The notes beneath the pieces are model-generated. The model was not told the DNA's origin and ran no database searches. It saw only the letters and a program-made list of their open reading frames with translations. Below are positions 63,905 to 64,000 of a stretch of 64,000 bases of DNA, piece by piece. A program made the position numbers and the translations under genes. Every line of letters begins with the position of its first letter. Position 1 is the stretch's first letter. The stretch comes from Patiria pectinifera (Eukaryota > Echinodermata > Asteroidea > Valvatida > Asterinidae): positions 310,001 to 374,000 of the forward strand of contig CM057135.1 in assembly GCA_029964075.1 (NCBI GenBank). Reading direction: 5' to 3'.

Positions 63905-64000
63905 ATGGCACAGCCGCATTGCGCTTTAATCGTCGACTATAAAAATACATTTGAAGCTATAGTCATCATTTGCCCTAACGTCTTTAAAAAATCATCGTAT
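63905..64000 (+). pseudogene. A3 packaging ATPase, P-loop deleted
   Basis: ATG 63905. A deletion of about 55 bases near 63935 removes the Walker A motif, so the frame passes from the first ten codons straight into the region after the P-loop. The gene leaves the window at 64000. Confidence 0.75.

Larger units (their letters stand above)
55838..64000 (+). mobile_element. Polinton family A, copy A3 (5' truncated, runs off right edge)
   Basis: It begins within PolB (homologous to A2 near 10980), then integrase, small membrane protein remnant, capsid and ATPase in A2 order. Its left TIR is missing. It contains insertions at 58597-59974, about 60193-60665, 60923-62194 and 62281-62436. Strongly decayed. 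Confidence 0.9.

Overview
The window looks like transposon-packed chromosomal DNA of an animal, probably a marine invertebrate. The evidence is spliced exons, AATAAA signals, LTR, Penelope-like, LINE-tail and Tc1-like elements, and above all several Polinton/Maverick (adintovirus-like) integrated DNA viruses. I see no bacterial operon, no rRNA or tRNA gene and no CRISPR array. Almost all recognisable coding capacity belongs to mobile or viral elements, and most of it is broken.

Layout: the window is a set of nested insertions, each recognised from terminal repeats, a short target-site duplication (TSD), or a host element that resumes on the other side. Element A1 (Polinton family A) occupies 1-3246 and resumes at 48131-51719. 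It is split by Polinton B (3247-48130, TSD AAGAA). Polinton B is split between two convergent genes by DNA transposon C (5522-31231, TSD AACAT). Transposon C carries a multi-exon transposase-like gene, a decayed Ty3/Gypsy element with a zinc-finger ORF, and a Penelope-like (PLE) fragment. The PLE reading frame is split by a second family A Polinton, A2 (10266-25288, TSD ACCTC). A2 is the only family A copy here with both TIRs. A third copy, A3, starts at about 55838 and runs off the right edge. It carries its own insertions: a TIR element with TSD TATAAA, a 1.27-kb palindrome and a 156-bp CACTG MITE.

Family A (best read in A2) encodes protein-primed DNA polymerase B, a DDE integrase, a hexon-like capsid protein, an A32-type packaging ATPase and a minor-capsid candidate. 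It also encodes about eight small or membrane proteins of unknown function and, unusually, a TFIIB-like transcription factor. Its genes are compact, with short A/T-rich leaders, two divergent promoter intervals sharing one motif, and terminator-like hairpins. Polinton B has a more classical invertebrate gene set: zinc-finger PolB lacking its polymerase domain, ATPase, two small proteins, integrase, penton-like protein, basic pX-like protein, major capsid protein and adenain-like protease, all on the minus strand. On its left arm is a plus-strand WW + PC4-like gene. Polinton B is also interrupted by an LTR element (TSD CCTAC), a LINE tail, a small MITE (TSD CAGGGTATATT) and a Tc1-like element.

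The genes fit integrated virus-like elements that copy with their own polymerase, insert with a retroviral-type integrase and pack DNA into double-jelly-roll capsids. All copies here carry at least some inactivating lesions. Many A2 breaks lie in A-runs, so sequencing error cannot be excluded for those. Function calls rest on motif recognition by eye. No database search was run.
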